Made by a program: the position numbers and the translations under genes
The notes under the pieces: generated by a model
The model's database searches: none
Told to the model about the DNA's origin: nothing
What the model saw: only the letters and a program-made list of their open reading frames with translations
DNA from: Auriscalpium vulgare
Lineage: Eukaryota; Basidiomycota; Agaricomycetes; Russulales; Auriscalpiaceae
Direction: 5' to 3'
NCBI GenBank assembly: GCA_019915015.1
Contig: JAHBBC010000001.1
Span: 186,001-250,000 of the forward strand
DNA: 64,000 nucleotides
In this document: one piece after another, positions 20,760 through 32,742 of the stretch
Numbering within the stretch: position 1 is the first letter of the stretch
Layout of the letters: each line of letters starts with the position of its first letter

Positions 20760-21120
20760 CTGCAGTTCAATTTCTGATAGAAACACTTATATGTACTTCA
20801 CTCCGCATAGTACTTTGGCTAGAGCTCAGACATGACATGATTTCTGGATGCACGAATGGGGAGGTGACAGACTTAGATGCTTTGAAAAGCCTAGAGGAAT
20901 AGTCTATAACATATGTATTGATGTATATATTGTCAATGGCTCTGTAGTCTAGTGGTATCTGCACTGTATAGTCTTCAAAACTTGGAGGTTTGCAGTTCAA
21001 TTCCTGTTATAAACAGTTTTGAAAAGATTGGTAATTGAGTCCGGGTAGTACAGTAGCCGGAGTAGAGAGGAATGACGTAGTTTCCGAGTGCACAAGTGCT
21101 GTGCATCCGAGACTGACGTC
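20757..21120 (+). repeat. tRNA-like (SINE-like) repeat, two diverged units
   Basis: TAGTCTAGTGG at 20945-20955 fits a pol III A box and AGTTCAATTCC at 20994-21004 fits a B box 38 bp on. A second box-B-like AGTTCAATTTC is at 20764-20774. Downstream of each, similar tails recur (GACATGATTTCTGGATGCACGAATG near 20831 and GACGTAGTTTCCGAGTGCACAAGTG near 21073, given here in part). The acceptor ends do not pair, so this is not a working tRNA gene. Confidence 0.45.
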
Positions 21121-21995
21121 ATGGGATCAAGCGTGGGAATTATTTACCGGAAATGGCAATTATGGAGCATTTTCTTCTGACTTCAGAGCCACTGAAATTA
21201 TGTGCATATCTATTCTAGTTAGCTTAAAAAATGCGAAATACTGTCTGAAACGGGAGTCTTTTGAAGTGCGAAGAGGGGGAATTGTGTTTGCTAGGGAAAT
21301 TGGACCGTGTGAACAAATAGCTATATATGGGGGGGAAGATGAAAGTTGCATGGGGGTCCAAAAACCGCGACTGGTGCTTACATAAGAAACGATTCAAGGG
21401 AATCGTAACGATCAGCCAAAACGGCCAACTCAGAGCCGATATATGGCACGCACTTCCAGATATGTTCGGACTGGTGCGGAATGCAATTCAATCGTATCGC
21501 TAGCTCACTGACGAAAAGTCCGCTGCTTAGCCTTCATGGCCAGCCAGGGAAGAAGGCGCGGGGCAAGGCAAAGGGGCGCATTGGGGGCAGATCGCAGCCG
21601 CATGGCTTTAAAGTATAGTAACGCGCGGCGAGGGCTGTATCATAACCACACGACCGCTGGTAACATGTACAAGATCATATATATAACGCGCAGGCGTGAA
21701 ATACAAGAGGACGACCTCGGTCTCCTCGAGATTGTCGGGGTGACGGGTTTTGATGCCACCGGTCTACGGAATTCGGGAGCAGGAAAATCCGGAGGACGAG
21801 CGAGCCGGCGACGCTGACGAGCATCGTCGCGGTGTTGACGATGGTTATGGGGTTGAAGACGTCTACCGAACGGTCAGCGTGAGCGCGCGGCGCGCGGCTG
21901 ATAGGTACGTACTCGCCATGTCACGGACGATGGTAAGAGCAGCGCAGAGAGGAACACCCCGCCGCTGCACCGCACTGACACCTGTGCAGCCCCGG
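21121..21995. other. No firm gene
   Basis: A plus frame at 21536-21817 is basic and of low complexity. A minus frame near 21780-21900 holds a short hydrophobic stretch (NPITIVNTATMLVSVAGSLV) that might be a remnant of a membrane protein, without a start or splice plan. Confidence 0.3.
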
Positions 21996-22915
21996 GGGTG
22001 CTGCGGGCGCGCTGGGAGGGTGTCGCAGCGGCGGCGGGCGAGCTGGAGCGGTGCGGGCGAGCTGGAGCGGCGTGGGCGTTGCTAGGGCGACGGCGCGCAC
22101 GCTGGGGGGACAGTGGTGCAGCAGCGGGCGCGCTGGGGGGCCGGTGGTGCAGCAGCGCACGCGCTGGGAGGGTGCGGAGGGTGTGGCAGCAGCCGCGGGC
22201 GAGCTGGAGCGGCGCGGGCGAGCTTGGGCGTCGTGGGCGTTGCTAGGGCGACGGCGCGCACGCTAGGGTGACGGTGGTACAGCAGCGGGCACGCTGGGAG
22301 GTTGCGGAGGGTGTGGCAGCGGCGGCGGGCGAGCTGGAGCGGTGCGGGCGAGCTGGAGCGGCGTGGGCGTTGCTAGGGCGACGGCGCGCACGCCGGGGGG
22401 ACAGTGGTGCAGCAGCGGGCGCGCTGGGGGGCCGGTGGTGCAGCAGCGCACGCGCTGGGAGGGTGCGGAGGGTGTGGCAGCAGCCACGGGCGAGCTGGAG
22501 CGGCGCGGGCGAGCTTGGGCGGCGTGGGCGTTGCTAGGGCGACGGCGCGCACGCTAGGGTGACGGTGGTACAGCAGCGGGCACGCTGGGAAGTTGCGGAG
22601 GGTGTGGCAGCGGCGGCGGGCGAGCTGGAGCGGTGCGGGCGAGCTGGAGCGGCGTGGGCGTTGCTAGGGCGACGGCGCGCACGCTGGGGGGACAGTGGTG
22701 CAGCAGCGGGCGCGCTGAGGGGCCGGTGGTGCAGCAGCGCACGCGCTGGGAGGGTGCGGAGGGTGTGGCAGCAGCGGCGGGCGAGCTGGAGCGGTGCGGG
22801 CGAGCTTGGGCGGCGTGGGCGTTGCTAGGGCGACGGCGCACACGCTGGGGGGACGGTGGTGCAGCAGCGGGCGCGCTGGGAGGTTGCGGAGGGTGTGGCA
22901 GCGGGGCGGATGCAG
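21996..22915. repeat. GC-rich minisatellite, 291-bp period, about 3.2 copies
   Basis: Strings starting GGGCGAGCTGGAGCGG recur with a 291-bp period (for example the same phrase near 22051, 22342 and 22633). Each unit has two diverged halves of about 165 and 125 bp. The plus strand is strongly G-rich over C. Open frames across it follow the repeat and have no coding support. Confidence 0.9.
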
Positions 22916-23037
22916 CTGTAGCACGAGCCGGGCGCGGTCGCGTGGTGGGCAGCGTGCCGATTGTGCCCTGCAGTGAAGACGACGAAGATGAACCGGTCGA
23001 GGACACGGAGCACGTCATGGTCGAGGCCACGTACCAC

Positions 23038-23462
23038 ACGTCTGCCAGTTGATCGCGACGAGCTGCGCGCCTGCGCTCCAATACCGATGCGGCTCGTAGT
23101 TTGTGGACGCAAGCCTTGTGCCCTTCGGGTAGACGCGTACGAGGTGCGTGCGGTTGTGCTTGATGAGGTCGAGTAGCACGCCGCTCTGCTTGTACATATT
23201 GTTCGCGGCACTTGACGCCGATGTACACCAGCAGCGCCGCGAGCGCGAGCGACATGCAGACCTTCGGCGCTTTGGCGGCCGGGGCGGGCGACGTCGAGGG
23301 CGAGCGCCGCCGCAACACGTTCTTTGCTTTGCGTAGCTCCTCCTTGAACTCGAACTGGAGTTCCTGCTCGATTTCTTTGGGACGCCGGACGGTCCATGTC
23401 CTGGATGTCCTCTGGACGGAAGGGGGCTGGTCACAGAGCTCGGGGGAGATGAGGTGAGACAG
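23038..23462 (-). pseudogene. PI-specific phospholipase C fragment (Y domain)
   Basis: On minus, RTWTVRRPKEIEQELQFEFK leads into SLALAALLVYIGVKCR, the start of the catalytic Y region of phosphoinositide phospholipase C. In another frame it continues IKHNRTHLVRVYPKGTRL, then NYEPHRYWSAGAQLVAINWQT, the hallmark end of that domain. The intervening segment is shortened and shifts frame. The X domain and C2 domain are missing, and the sequence runs into the minisatellite after INWQT. The family hydrolyses PIP2 to diacylglycerol and IP3, but this copy cannot. It looks like a captured, decayed gene piece. Confidence 0.82.
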
Positions 23463-23696
23463 GTAGTAAATGCGATGACGCGCAAGCAGAGACAAATCAC
23501 GTGTCGTACACCGCATATGTAGCACCGGCGCCTCTCACTTCCCCGCGCTGTGATCGCCGCACCTCGTCACACACCGTCTTCCACCCGCTCTCTACCACCC
23601 GCTCCAATCGTACACTAGGACGCACCCAACAATGTCTCCAACCGGAAAGCAGGGGAACACGCAGGAGGGGGCGCGCACTCACGTACGTCCGATCAC

Positions 23697-24026
23697 ATGC
23701 ACGGCTTTCTTTTGATAACCGGCAAGCAGGGCGGACATACCCGAGCTAGTACGGTCCCCACGAACATCGCCCCGGAGTTCACCGACTCCGCCGAAGTCCG
23801 CTCCCTGATGCGCAAGATAGACGAGATGACGAGGAGGATCGACGACATGAACCGTCCAGCGTCCACGAACACCGCGCCTGCGTTCAGCGAATCGCCCGAA
23901 TTCCGGTGCATGATGCTCATACTGGCGGATATCAAGACAAAGGTGGACAACATGGAGCGGATAGTACTTGGCCTACAGGACGCCGTTGAGAGCAAGGATA
24001 AAGACGAGGCGGAGGAGCGGGATTAA
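23697..24026 (+). CDS. Small coiled-coil protein with an internal duplication
   Basis: 109 residues from the ATG at 23697. Two tandem units of about 37 residues align: STVPTNIAPEFTDSAEV..MRKI..IDDMNR and STNTAPAFSESPEF..ILADI..VDNMERI. Each is a Pro-containing linker followed by an amphipathic heptad-like helix. The tail is charged (ESKDKDEAEERD). An alternative start is ATG 23632, whose MSPTGKQG phrase resembles ITGKQGG just after 23697, hinting at a further repeat or upstream exon. Function unknown; oligomerisation is inferred from the heptads. Confidence 0.45.
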   Translation: MHGFLLITGKQGGHTRASTVPTNIAPEFTDSAEVRSLMRKIDEMTRRIDDMNRPASTNTAPAFSESPEFRCMMLILADIKTKVDNMERIVLGLQDAVESKDKDEAEERD

Positions 24027-24559
24027 GGACAACGGAGCAAGGTGGAAGTATGTTAGCATGCACCCTGCATAGGCCGCTAGCTGAACAAGTTAACAGGTGG
24101 TTGATATTCGCGCGATCAAGAAATAGGGTCTACATTCTGGTGTACAAATACGTCCAGGCGGGTGGGACAGCCAGGGGCTACGATCTCATGTACAAATGCG
24201 ACCAGGTTACTGTATAGAACTTCAGATATTGTGTACAAGCGCCACGGAGTAGCAGAAGCGGGCGCGACAACTCGAAACGGATGTCGGGAAAGTCCGAAAG
24301 ACAACGGCAATCAAACCGGGGATCAAACCGGCACCCGGCGACCATGACCGAATAGATGCAGGCACAACCTCGAAAAACCCCCTAGTAAACGATTCAACTT
24401 CGTAAACTCAGGGAATCGTAATAGTCGATAAAAGCTTGGAGATGGGCCAGCGAGCGTAAGGGTCGCGCTCTCTGGTAGTAATGATGCATGTGTATCCATG
24501 CCATCCTCTGGCAATACAAGAGACCTTATTCAGAGACCTCAACACGCTGTAGAGGGAGC

Positions 24560-24800
24560 GAGAGGCGAGCGCCACGTGATAGCGACACGCCGACGCGTCC
24601 TTTCCTGCTCGGACGCGGTGTTTGGCTCCACTACGAAAGCCAAACACGCTCGCCTACATAAGCCTTCCTGCTCGCTCGTCTCAGAGGCCCATCGCTCTTC
24701 TCCCGCCCCCATCCATGCCCGCTCACACCGTCCAGCCAGCCAGCGCCCTCCTCATCATGACCTTTTCGCTTCTATTCGTTCTATCTATGGCGCTGTCCAG
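24560..24800 (+). repeat. Dispersed promoter-like repeat, copy 1
   Basis: CACGTGA at 24573, GCCAAACACGC, TACATAAG near 24655 and ATG at 24715 followed by CTCATCATGACCTTTTC. The same ordered boxes occur at 44111, 46181 and 58106. This copy is the most diverged. Confidence 0.6.
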
Positions 24801-25189
24801 CACCTCGACGAACTCGCGCATGTTCTCTGCTGTCCTGACAGGGGTCCACATGACTTGAAGCGTGAGTATGTTCCATGCCAATCTCGAGGCACGACGTGAC
24901 TGACGGAGACGGATATAGGTAGGGATGTCTCCGGCCACGACTGCCCCCGCGTTCGCACTATGGGGCCGGTCGCAGAGTAAGAGCGTTAGTGCTTCTGTGG
25001 GCTGCACCTTTCCGAGAATGCTGACCTCGTCCGGCTTGTGGGCAGCGATGCTTGTTTGTGCGCCGTGCCGCGCACAACCAGGGCTCAGCCATTGGTCTTG
25101 GATCTGTCTTTTGGCATTTGCACGTGCGTATTCTCGGATCATCGCGGTCAGGTTGGCAGGCATGTTGTATTATGTATATACGTGGCTTG

Positions 25190-25217
25190 GGCTCGGGCTC
25201 GGGCTCGGGCTCGGGGG
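25190..25217. repeat. GGGCTC hexanucleotide microsatellite
   Basis: About 4.5 uninterrupted copies of GGGCTC. Confidence 0.85.
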
Positions 25218-25844
25218 TGTGGCGCAGACAAGAAATATGTGCACTTTGTGCTTGCAAAGGTCTTCGAGCGGCTCTGTGTTGCATAGTCTGGGGCATGCGC
25301 CGAGCAGGCATACATGCGTCGAGACTCAGTCGGACATTGACGTGGAAACTAATCAAATCATTCGATATGACTGCCGGTCGCGTTATTTACACCAAGACAG
25401 CAGCATCAATCAACGCAGGACTCAGATCTCTGATGAACGGAAACCCTGAGAGAGCTTCGTACGAATATGCTCGGGGGGTATGCGCGCGGTCGTAGGTATA
25501 ACCAGACAAGACACAAGCGGCGGAACAGCTGAACGCGTATGCATCACAAGCGGAGTTGTTGCATCGGCCGCAGCCCTTGAGGAGATGGGTACAAGCGAGG
25601 AGACAGACGTCGCGACACCACGAAGGCAGAGGGCAGAGAGGCCAGGCAGAGAGGTGTGGCGCCTGCGTGGAGATGAGGAGGCCATACGTCGAGTATGCAC
25701 TGACGCCATCGCAGCGTGACGAGCCTCGGCTTCAAAAAGAGAGTATGCTCTGAGTCTGTGAATGTACATGTCATCCGAGGCGTCGTAAGATCAGCGAGCA
25801 CGTACGTAGGCCATTGTATAGTAGCGATGTCCGCCTGGGAACAT

Positions 25845-26085
25845 CGAGAGCATGCCCTCGTTTGTTACTTTCTACATGCGTTGGACGTGCTGTCAGCCTC
25901 GGAAAGCAGTATTGCCCACAATGCGCACTTGGAACATCACTATTGCCATTCCAGCTCTTCTTGGAGATATCGGCGCCAATACACGGATGGGACGCGCACC
26001 CGAATATTGCCCGGTAAGCCGTCAGGCCGCGGGCTGTCGTGCTGGCTCGCCATTCTCACCAAATCCTGGGGATCGGTGGCGTATC
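25845..26085. repeat. Dispersed repeat R2, copy 1
   Basis: Matches 41300-41560 along its length, with shared phrases CTACATGCGT.GGACG, GTCAGCCTCGGAAAGCA, CAGCTCTTCTTGG.GATATCGG and ATTGCCCGGTAAGCC. The two copies differ by many substitutions and one 15-bp insertion. Confidence 0.75.
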
Positions 26086-28529
26086 CCCCACCATGCGCCG
26101 GAGTTGTAAGCGTCCGTGGCCCGGTGTCAAGAAGGCGGCTGAACAGGTCCAAAGGAGGATCTGCGGCGTAGCACAATAGCGGGCAGGGCTTATGACGGGA
26201 GGTCTGAAGAAGGGTCATGTCGGACGTACCAGCTGAGTCGCGATAAGTGCTCGACCGATCTTCAGCTGCGACATCGTATGTCAGAGGAGGATGGAAAAAG
26301 TCCATATGAAGACCATATACTGTCCGTATGCATCAGCGTTCAGCTGCCCACCGCATCGATTTCAATGGCGTATCCGCTTCATTTGGCACGCCGTCGTGGT
26401 CGCGCGAAGTTGATATGAACAGAAAACGTCAGTATAACTTAAGGCGCATGGAATAGAGGAGGAAGCGCCTGCGCACCGTAATCCCGTGGTCAGAACGCTG
26501 CATGCCCCATGAGTACTGCAGCCTCCAGCTATAAAGGCTGCCCAGGCCAAGCACCCCAGGTTTACCGTAGAATCCAACGCTGCTGGTCGCCAATTGGCCC
26601 GGAGCGCTGCCAGCTAACAGTCGCCGTCCCGTCCTGCGGGTTGTCATCGAGTATCAGCGGGGTTGTCAGCGCGCCGTTCTCATTAAGATGCCTGAGACTC
26701 AGAATGCCGTAGCTATGAATAATCGAGAAATATTGCAAGGGACTAGGGACTAGAGAGAAGAATAAGTAACGAAGAGCGTGAGCGGGCAGGGAGAAAATTG
26801 CTTTCGGCGCTAGTCGGCGCGCGGCCGGCGTCTCCGGCGTCCGAACTCCGAGTCGAGAGAACCTCTTCTACAACCATGTCGACAACCACCCCCACCACTG
26901 GCATCTCGCGCTCGCTATATACCTCCTGATTTGCTGCGACCACACCGAGAACAGCTGCTCAAGAGGTCTCGCAGCATAGTGGTGTGTATCCCGCCTCCAA
27001 TACTCCGGGCCTCGATGCCAAATGCCTTTCCAGATGCTATCCTCAACCAACTCTAGAATTCGACATCGACAGAGCTGGTAATACCACGCACCGCAGGGAG
27101 AGACACATTTGAGTTTCTGTTCAGTGTGAGGAAGGCATGCTGCGGGGCTGCTGGAGCCGCGCGTGCCTGGGTAGATGGCTCAGCGCGTATGTCCTCATCT
27201 CCTTCATCCATCTACAACGGACTGACGTGATCCTGAGCTAGCGCCCTTCGTATATCCAGTGCACCTTTGAGGAGATTATTGCCGGTGTATGGACGGCAGC
27301 GGACAAGTGCAGGCTGACCTCGAGCACGTCAGGCGACTAGCAAACAGGGGTTAGACGACAAAGACATGGCAAGTAGCCTACTGTGCTACTCACCGCCGGA
27401 CGCTGCGACATGACGGTTCAAGTTCATGCAGCTCGCGCCGCGTCCGAGCAGTCGCGTGTCGAGCAATCACGTAAGTACTGTGTGTGTGCAAGGCGTTGCC
27501 TTGTACGTCTCCATCTAAGCGCGCCCGAGCCTATCCCAGCTCTCCTTATCCCAGCCCATCCGACCTCATGCCCTCGCACCCTCTTGCCTCCCGCCGCCAT
27601 TGCAAGCTCGTCCATCATGCCCTTTACTACCCACATCTTGATCGATGTCGAGCTCGAAACTGGCGGTGTTCTTGTCGGTATCAACTCCCCTGCTTTGCAT
27701 AGCTTGCGTGCTCACAGGCGCAACAGATACTACAGCTGACCGTAGGCCCCGAGGGCGTGACGACGAGTACCTCGATCCAGTGAGGCCTCTCGTGACAATC
27801 CAATATGCATGGCTACCAACTCGACGGCCCCGATCCAATCGTCTAAGTACTCTCCCCACTGGCGGCAAGAGGGCGCTCTCCGTCCTCCCATTCTTCTCAA
27901 TTCCACCCTCATCAAATGGCCATCATGACATCAGCATGACCACCATACCGGAAGACAGCCGCGTGGGGTGCGCATTGCGCAGCGCAGGATACCTGAGACA
28001 TTCAAGTTGGTGAGGGCGAGGATCTGCCGGGTGCGTGCTCAAGGGCCGGATGGCGGTTGCTTCGGGAAGCTAGACACCTGCAAAAAGTCAGTGGTTAGTG
28101 CTTTTTCGGGACGTATCTGGTTCTGACGGAACTGTGGTCCAATTTCTTCGGGTGCCCGACCAGCCGTCCTAGCGTGTTTCGTACTCCACGACTGCAGCCC
28201 CGATTCTGGCTTCACTGCATCCATCTGCTCCTTAAGCATTCCATAACGTGTGACCTGCACCGCAAAGGAGGTCAGAGCCGGGCTCACAGGATTTTGGTGT
28301 ACGAGGTGTCGAGCGAGATTGACTCGACTTCAGCCGCTAGTGACAGTTCCCTGGTAAGCAATTGTAGGTATTTTCATCGTCTGATCTACCAACTGTGCCC
28401 TCAGATCATGGTGCTGGAAGGTTTTGGTCTCAGCAAGCAATTCAGTCTCAAAGCTTTCAAGGCAAAAGGGGAGGTGACAATGCTGACGAGGCCTGTAATT
28501 AGCTATTTGTCCTTCAAATCACTGTTTTG

Positions 28530-28690
28530 ACCGCGGGTTCATGGCACCCGCCGCACCGCCGTTTGTACCCGCGGTTCACCGCGATAACCGCACAGATGAC
28601 GGGTCGGTATGCCACCCGTACCCGTACGGGTACGGGTTTGGCGGGTGCGGGTGCGGTCTGGTGAATCTCTACCCGCGGTATACCCGTGCT
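28530..28690. repeat. ACCCG-rich repeat with a perfect 24-bp palindrome
   Basis: Pyrimidine-biased ACCCGY repeats switch strand at a palindrome ACCCGTACCCGT followed by its exact complement (near 28614-28637). Such (ACCCG)n tracts are known in subterminal parts of some hAT-like elements; that link is inference. Confidence 0.55.
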
Positions 28691-31600
28691 CTTCCCTAGG
28701 CCTGTAGGTGCGACGCAGGTTCGCATGAGGGAAGAGCTGCATACTGTCGGGGGAGCGTACGTTTCGATGTCCCCCATCAAGTCTGTCGTTCTAACTCATC
28801 CCTGCCAGGTAAAATCAGGACGGGGCTGTCCTTCTTTCTTGGGTGAAATGTGGTGGCTGCGTGTCGCATGCATGTTAGGTGTTTGGTTCTCGTAGTTTGC
28901 GTATCCGTCGTTCTGTGACTGTAGAGAAGTAGTTCTGAAGACTCGCATCAAATCAAGTGTATTCCGGCGTGCGTTGCTACCGCCTGCCGTGTGCTCCAAT
29001 CAGTTTGATTTACCGGTGCATTTGAATATGTACATAAAGTTGGAAGTTGGGACTCGGGGTACTTTGACCCGGTGCGCACGCCGCGCGACGGCCTCGCAGT
29101 GCGATGGTCACCCATCACCATTAGACTTCATCACAGCTGCCATATAATCGCAAAAAATTCATCTTCAGAAAGCCTTGATGTTTATCTGTCATAGCCCAAT
29201 CAAATCCATGTGGTTAAATACAAGGGGAAAGCCCTACACATTATATCCGTACAGCAGGCATTGGGCAGCCGCAATGGGCCCGATAAGGAAACTGTGAGCA
29301 ACGTGAGAATACTTGAGTGGCTGGTGAGCAGCGGGGGGCTTTCCTGATGGCAGTGCATGTCGAGGGATTTTGCCGGCTTACTGCTCAATTTTAGCGCAGC
29401 TACTTACCACGCTATGCGCAGACTACACGGCATACAGCGATGCGGCGTAGTGGATGGTAGAGCAACAAAAAGGGTATTCTCGTATCATTGCTTCTGTTTG
29501 GATTTCACCATCGAGGGTCGCACGCGAGCGGAATCTCAGATTTACAGTCTGTGTACGTAGCTAGCGGGCATGGGAAATCTTGTCCTTATTTTTCCATCAT
29601 GTTCCAACTGCTCTATGTATGAATGATATCTCGAAGGGTAAAGCTGGACGTAGGTGGGTATATGCGCGCCGTGATCGTACTGCTAGCGACGTTGCAGTCC
29701 ATGCAGCTCGTGTGTGCCTAGGTACCGAAAAGTGGAAGCATGCGTACATATGAGAGACATGCTGCGGCATGTATGCGCGTCGCACACTGCTATTTCAATA
29801 GACCAAGAACTGCGCCCCGGCTGCTAACGCCCTCTAGGTCTCCCGCGCGCAGGGCGCGGCAGCATTGGAATCATGATGGTCGCCGAGGATTGGTGCTTGC
29901 ACCGAGGCCTGCCTCAGTCGTGCGCTAGACATTGTTGAGGAGATTTCATGGGCAATGAACGCTGCGAGGCGGTCAGCATGGGGAGAAGGTGCTTGGGCAA
30001 CGAAGGGTGCTTGGGCAACGAAGGGTGCCAGGGAGAGATGGGCGCATACTGGCGGGTTGTCGTTGAGCAAATGAACTGAAACAATGCGCTTGGCAGGCGA
30101 CGCAGAAGAGGTAACGCGACGTACCACGCGCGCTGTGTCTTGGTCCGTCCATCGACAGCAGACACCACCAAGCTCATCAGCCCGCCCGCCGGCCAGCAGG
30201 CCGGCCAATGTTGGCTTGAGCTTGAACACTTTGTCGATAGTTCGGTTGCTTTCGTGAAGGAGGTCAGGAAGGCTGGCGCAGAGCGCCTCGACTAAATGAT
30301 GCCGCCGTCAGCAAACGTGCGCCGCATATTGGGATGTAAAGCCTACGCACTGCTCATCTGAGATGCATCTCCGGAGCGCCCGGGCGCGAGGGTGGCGAGG
30401 CCCGCAGCTATCCAGTGTGGGCACCATGTATCACCTCGACGAGAGAAGGGTGTCTGGCGAGGACGGTCGCGTGTCTGGGACGGTCTGCCAGTAACGAGTC
30501 AACGCTTCAGCGTCGAGCGGGGAAGAAGCTGCGCAGCGACTGACCGGAGCGCGCAATACTCATGACAGACGAGCCGGCCGTTGCACACTCGTCGAACTCG
30601 TAGGTTCTAGGGGAGCAGTGCAGGGAATGGGTGGGCCAATCGCATGATGTAGATCGGTGCGCTGGAGGTAAGACAACGCCAAGCGGGCACGCATCATGAG
30701 CCTGTGTGATATCGCAGAATGCAGAATGCGACGCACCGATGCTAGCGAATCCTCCGCGTTTGTATCTCCAGAATCTTGGCTGACGGGTGTGGTCGCAGTG
30801 GAAGGCAAGGCTCTACTGAGCTGAGCTGCAGGAGAACATACACGTGATCTCGGTCCTCGGCTCCGCCGCCCGGACTGGGCGTACGGCGCACATCTTGTCC
30901 ATAACCACCATCCGCGAGGCTCGATGCACTTCTTCTCCCCGCGCACGATAGCCCCCGTAATTCTGGAATCTGGCGGTACTCGGACGGTGCACAGCTCGCA
31001 GGCCGGCCTGAAATGCCGGAGAATTCCCTCCAGGTGCTATTCCGGATCCCCGGCGTTGACAGCTCCCAGCTTGCGACATCGACACTGGTTCCGCGGCCGC
31101 ACAAAAGGAAGGGCTATATACCTAGAGTTGTGCTGAACTTTACGGTGCTGGTGCCGACGCAGACTTGCCTTCGGGCCGTGCGAGCTTCAGCGTGTACGTC
31201 CTCACCTCCCTTGTCACGTCGAGAACGGACTGACCGGAGCGCTTAGCAAGTCTCCATGCTTCCTGGCGTGATTTAAATGCTTGAGGATATTTGAGACAGG
31301 GATACCAACGCGATGGTCGACGAACGCGAATGGAGGAGTAGCACAGTGCGTGTCTACTCCTCCGGAGCGAAAGCGCTGACACCAACTGCAGATTACGCCC
31401 ATCTAGGCACTTCCCCTCGGACCTCCACAGTCCAGCAGCACGCGCACGCAATCATGCTCGGTGCGCGCTGTTTTTCTTTGCAGAGAAGCGTAGATCTGAT
31501 CTTCCATTCGCGCATGGAAAATACGGCGTCAAGAACGTGTACGCGATGCGCGATGGCATGGCGAGCTCTCTTGCGGGTGGCGCGCCTCGAGGATAGCAAG

Positions 31601-32278
31601 GTCAAATTTCACATCGTCGATGAAGCAGGCGTAGGTGCGCTGGCGCGCCCGTGATCCACATCACGATGGTATTGTTATAGCTCCAGGCCATCCGCCATCA
31701 CAAGGCTTGTGGCGCGCCCCTTGTTATCCCAAAGTGGGAGCCATGTACGAGGCAATCTCAGAACGAAAGAGGCGATGTAGTCCGACTCTGGATTTGGCCA
31801 GTCACTTCTGTCTCGGCGATTTGACCGGTGCGAATCTGGCCCTTGTTCCAATCGTCCCGGGGCTCGACACCTACCGGCGTCAAGCCTCGACGTCACCTGA
31901 TGTCGGCGTCGGCGCCTAGGACGGCTGCATCTTCATTTTCCCTCGACGGTCAGTCCGCCGGCTCGTGTCTCCGATTGGGATCAACGAACGTATCGACCCG
32001 TCCAAGCGCTCATGACCAGCTAGGCTCTGCGTTCGCCAATGAATCGGGGATGTTGCTTTGAGATTGCCGTGATAGACCAATAAAGACAGAGCCAAATTCC
32101 GAGGGTGCGTCTTATAGTTATGTACTTACTCCCCCGTTAGTAATTGTTCCTGTTCAAACCCTTAGGTGGCAAGCATCCCGATCACCGGATACCAAGTAGC
32201 ATTGAATTATCTATATCTATGCCTTCGCCGAGTCCATGCGTTGGATGTGAGCAGCACCATCCCCACCGCCACCCAGTC

Positions 32279-32292
32279 AAGGTCCACTCCTG
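32279..32292. repeat. Target-site duplication of the LINE, 3' side
   Basis: AAGGTCCACTCCTG directly before the T-tract; 13 of 14 match AAGGCCCACTCCTG at 39045-39058. Confidence 0.7.
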
Positions 32293-32309
32293 TTTTTTTT
32301 TTTTTTTTT
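32293..32309 (-). other. Poly(A) tail of the LINE
   Basis: Seventeen T on plus (A on minus) at the 3' edge of the element, next to the target duplication. Confidence 0.9.
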
Positions 32310-32742
32310 GGTTCCAATTTAGAGTCCCGTGGCGGCGTACCGTATGTCAGGACTGTGGCTATCGTAGGTATCGTACCGTCTCTTCCTCTGCATGCACTGT
32401 CTGTTCCCTACGACGACCCGTGAGTTTCCTCCGAGTGAGTGTGAGCCTTGGCATTTCAAGGTTCCGGTGGCCCGTGTGGCTTGAGGGGCGTCTTTGTCGA
32501 GTGAGGGGAAGATGGTGTCGACAAGAAGATGCTCGGCCGTGGCCTATGCGAGGCGTGCTCGCTGCCCTGTCATTGTTTGCCCCGATTCGCGTGCGGGTTT
32601 TGTCTGGGGCTGGGGCGCGTTGCTGATTCGTGCTGTGCGTGCTCGACCTCCGTGTCCCTGTTCCCGTTCCTCCGTCCTCTGTCCCGTGTCCGTGCTCTTT
32701 CTCCTGCCCTGCGGGCTGCGCCCGCCTCCCTCGTCCGGTCCT

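Larger units (their letters stand above)
24801..32292. other. Gene-poor region with decayed repeats
   Basis: No reading frame here carries a motif or spliceable structure that I can support. It holds a copy of a dispersed repeat (25845-26085), a GGGCTC hexamer run (25190-25217) and a GC-rich ACCCG-repeat (28530-28690). Short frames at 27383-28013 and 30560-31150 were considered and left uncalled. Confidence 0.4.

Noticed and set aside
20938..21010. Functional tRNA gene
   Set aside because: A and B boxes are present but the acceptor stem ends do not pair and the anticodon arm is not clear.
22051..22828. Repeated plus-strand frames in the minisatellite
   Set aside because: They recur with the 291-bp period, are of low complexity, and every frame is open because of the repeat composition.
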